Assembly: GCF_000378145.1 (NCBI RefSeq)
Contig: NZ_KB899277.1
Span: forward strand, 62,001-126,000
Direction: 5' to 3'
Length of the DNA stretch: 64,000 nt
DNA from: Saccharibacillus kuerlensis DSM 22868
GTDB taxonomy: Bacteria; Bacillota; Bacilli; Paenibacillales; Paenibacillaceae
In this document: piece after piece, positions 63,350 through 64,000 of the stretch
How the letters are laid out: every line of letters begins with the position of its first letter
Numbering within the stretch: position 1 is the first letter of the stretch
Program-made: the position numbers and the translations under genes
Notes under the pieces: model-generated
Database searches by the model: none
What the model was told of the DNA's origin: nothing
The model's input: the letters and a program-made list of their open reading frames with translations, nothing else

Positions 63350-63651
63350 TGATTCAGTCTCCTTCCTGCTTCACGATCACTTCGATAAACGAATGACAGC
63401 AGCTCGGCAACGAGACCATAAAGCTCGGCAGGAATCTGCTGATCCAGATCCAGCTTGGACAGCACTTCGACCAAAGCGGCGTCTTCTTGGATCGGGACGC
63501 CTGCTTCTTGAGCGCGATTGAGAATCGCTTCAGCAATGTTTCCACTGCCTTTCGCTACAATGGTAGGCGCAGACATCTGCTCGGGAGCATATTTCAGCGC
63601 GACCGCTCGCTTACGTATGGTCTCCTCCGGTGTACTTGCTTTCTTTTTCAT
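63346..63651 (-). CDS. Orphan FlhB C-terminal-domain protein (YlqH-like)
   Basis: A 101-residue protein like the soluble C-terminal part of FlhB/EscU. It has TIRKRAVALKYAPEQMSAPTIVAKGSGNIAEAILNRAQEAGVPIQED and AALVEVLSKLDLDQQIPAELYGLVAELLSFVYR. The NPTH cleavage motif and all membrane segments are missing. B. subtilis YlqH occupies the same place upstream of sucC. It starts 4 bp inside the ylqG-like gene and ends overlapping yraN by 4 bp. The function is unknown. Confidence 0.9.
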   Translation of the reverse strand: MKKKASTPEETIRKRAVALKYAPEQMSAPTIVAKGSGNIAEAILNRAQEAGVPIQEDAALVEVLSKLDLDQQIPAELYGLVAELLSFVYRSDREAGRRLNQ

Positions 63652-64000
63652 ATCTTCACATCAACTCCCCGGTAAGAAGGCGGAGTGTACGATAACGAAG
63701 CATTGGTGTCTGCAGCCGCTTCGGTACTGCGTACCGGCAGTGTATCGGTTCGGAGTGCCATCAGCTGATAGCCCGCAGATTCCAGCGCTGCCGCAATCTG
63801 AGCTTGGCCCGCTTCAAGTAGTGGTCCTGCCCATTCTTCGTCATTGCGGAAGTTCAAGCTGACATTACGATCCACAACCTGTACATCAATGACGGTGCGA
63901 CCAAGCGCTTTCATCTCGAGATCAAACCATAGCCGGCAGTTGGAAGCATCAAGTTCCCCTTTGGGACCACGTCTTGATTCAATCTGCACGGCAGCCGTCT
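63648..64000 (-). CDS. YlqG-like protein, C-terminal part
   Basis: The 3' end of a gene that runs off the right edge; the frame stays open to the last base (TAAVQIESRRG upstream of what might look like a GTG start). The visible 117 residues include CRLWFDLEMKALGRTVIDVQVVDRNVSLNFRNDEEWAGPLLEAGQAQIAAALESAGYQL, whose layout resembles the C-terminal switch domain of FliK (LGxVxVxV... LLE...L...L...G). It is paired with the FlhB-C-like gene below it (4-bp overlap). Family name by position (B. subtilis ylqG). Confidence 0.75.
   Translation of the reverse strand, partial: TAAVQIESRRGPKGELDASNCRLWFDLEMKALGRTVIDVQVVDRNVSLNFRNDEEWAGPLLEAGQAQIAAALESAGYQLMALRTDTLPVRSTEAAADTNASLSYTPPSYRGVDVKI

Overview
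The window is a stretch of chromosome from a Firmicute of the Paenibacillaceae type (Paenibacillus or a close relative). The evidence is gene order: nearly everything matches the Bacillus subtilis rbfA-to-ylqG interval, read from the complementary strand. It also carries features typical of Paenibacillus, such as a short EF-Ts, a FapA-like DUF342 protein beside sigD, and no codY, proS or xerC at their B. subtilis positions. This assignment rests on gene content and order, because no database search was possible. All genes are on the minus strand except a small zinc-ribbon gene (17725-17967) and comM (61098-62675).

Region 1 (1-5500) is the translation operon rimP-nusA-rnpM-rplGA-infB-rbfA-nrnA. 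It is driven by an excellent sigma-A promoter just downstream of polC, followed by a leader that holds a GNRA-type hairpin. Region 2 (5529-17213) holds polC, the lipid and isoprenoid genes uppS-cdsA-dxr with the site-2 protease rseP, then frr, pyrH, tsf and rpsB. Intrinsic terminators follow frr, tsf and rpsB, so this is several transcripts, not one.

Region 3 (17214-18025) interrupts the swrB-rpsB adjacency known from B. subtilis. It is AT-rich and holds a decayed IS1595-like transposase fragment, a small zinc-ribbon gene on the plus strand and a bidirectional terminator.

Region 4 (18026-50580) is a 32.5-kb fla/che operon reading flgB-flgC-fliE-fliF-fliG-fliH-fliI-fliJ-ylxF-fliK-flgD-(TIGR02530)-flgE-flbD-fliL-fliM-fliY-cheY-fliO-fliP-fliQ-fliR-flhB-flhA-flhF-flhG-cheB-cheA-cheW-cheC-cheD-(membrane protein)-sigD-fapA-like-(small protein)-swrB-like-(MltG-like anchored protein). 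It encodes the basal body, hook assembly factors, export gate, switch, chemotaxis signalling, and the sigma factor that switches on late flagellar genes. Many genes overlap by 4-17 bp, and several appear to start at TTG or GTG. Three intergenic sites, upstream of flgB, fliI and flgE, carry a related sequence motif that may be regulatory.

Region 5 (50783-64000) holds hslVU, trmFO, topA, dprA, sucCD (with a cre-like operator over its promoter), an OhrR-type MarR regulator, comM, an N-terminally extended yraN, an orphan FlhB C-terminal-domain gene (ylqH-like), and the 3' end of a ylqG-like gene. No CRISPR array, rRNA, tRNA or intact mobile element was seen. The window is mostly conserved housekeeping and motility DNA. 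The least explained parts are the interrupted swrB-rpsB junction, the shared fla-operon motif, and the FliK-like/FlhB-C-like pair outside the flagellar operon.
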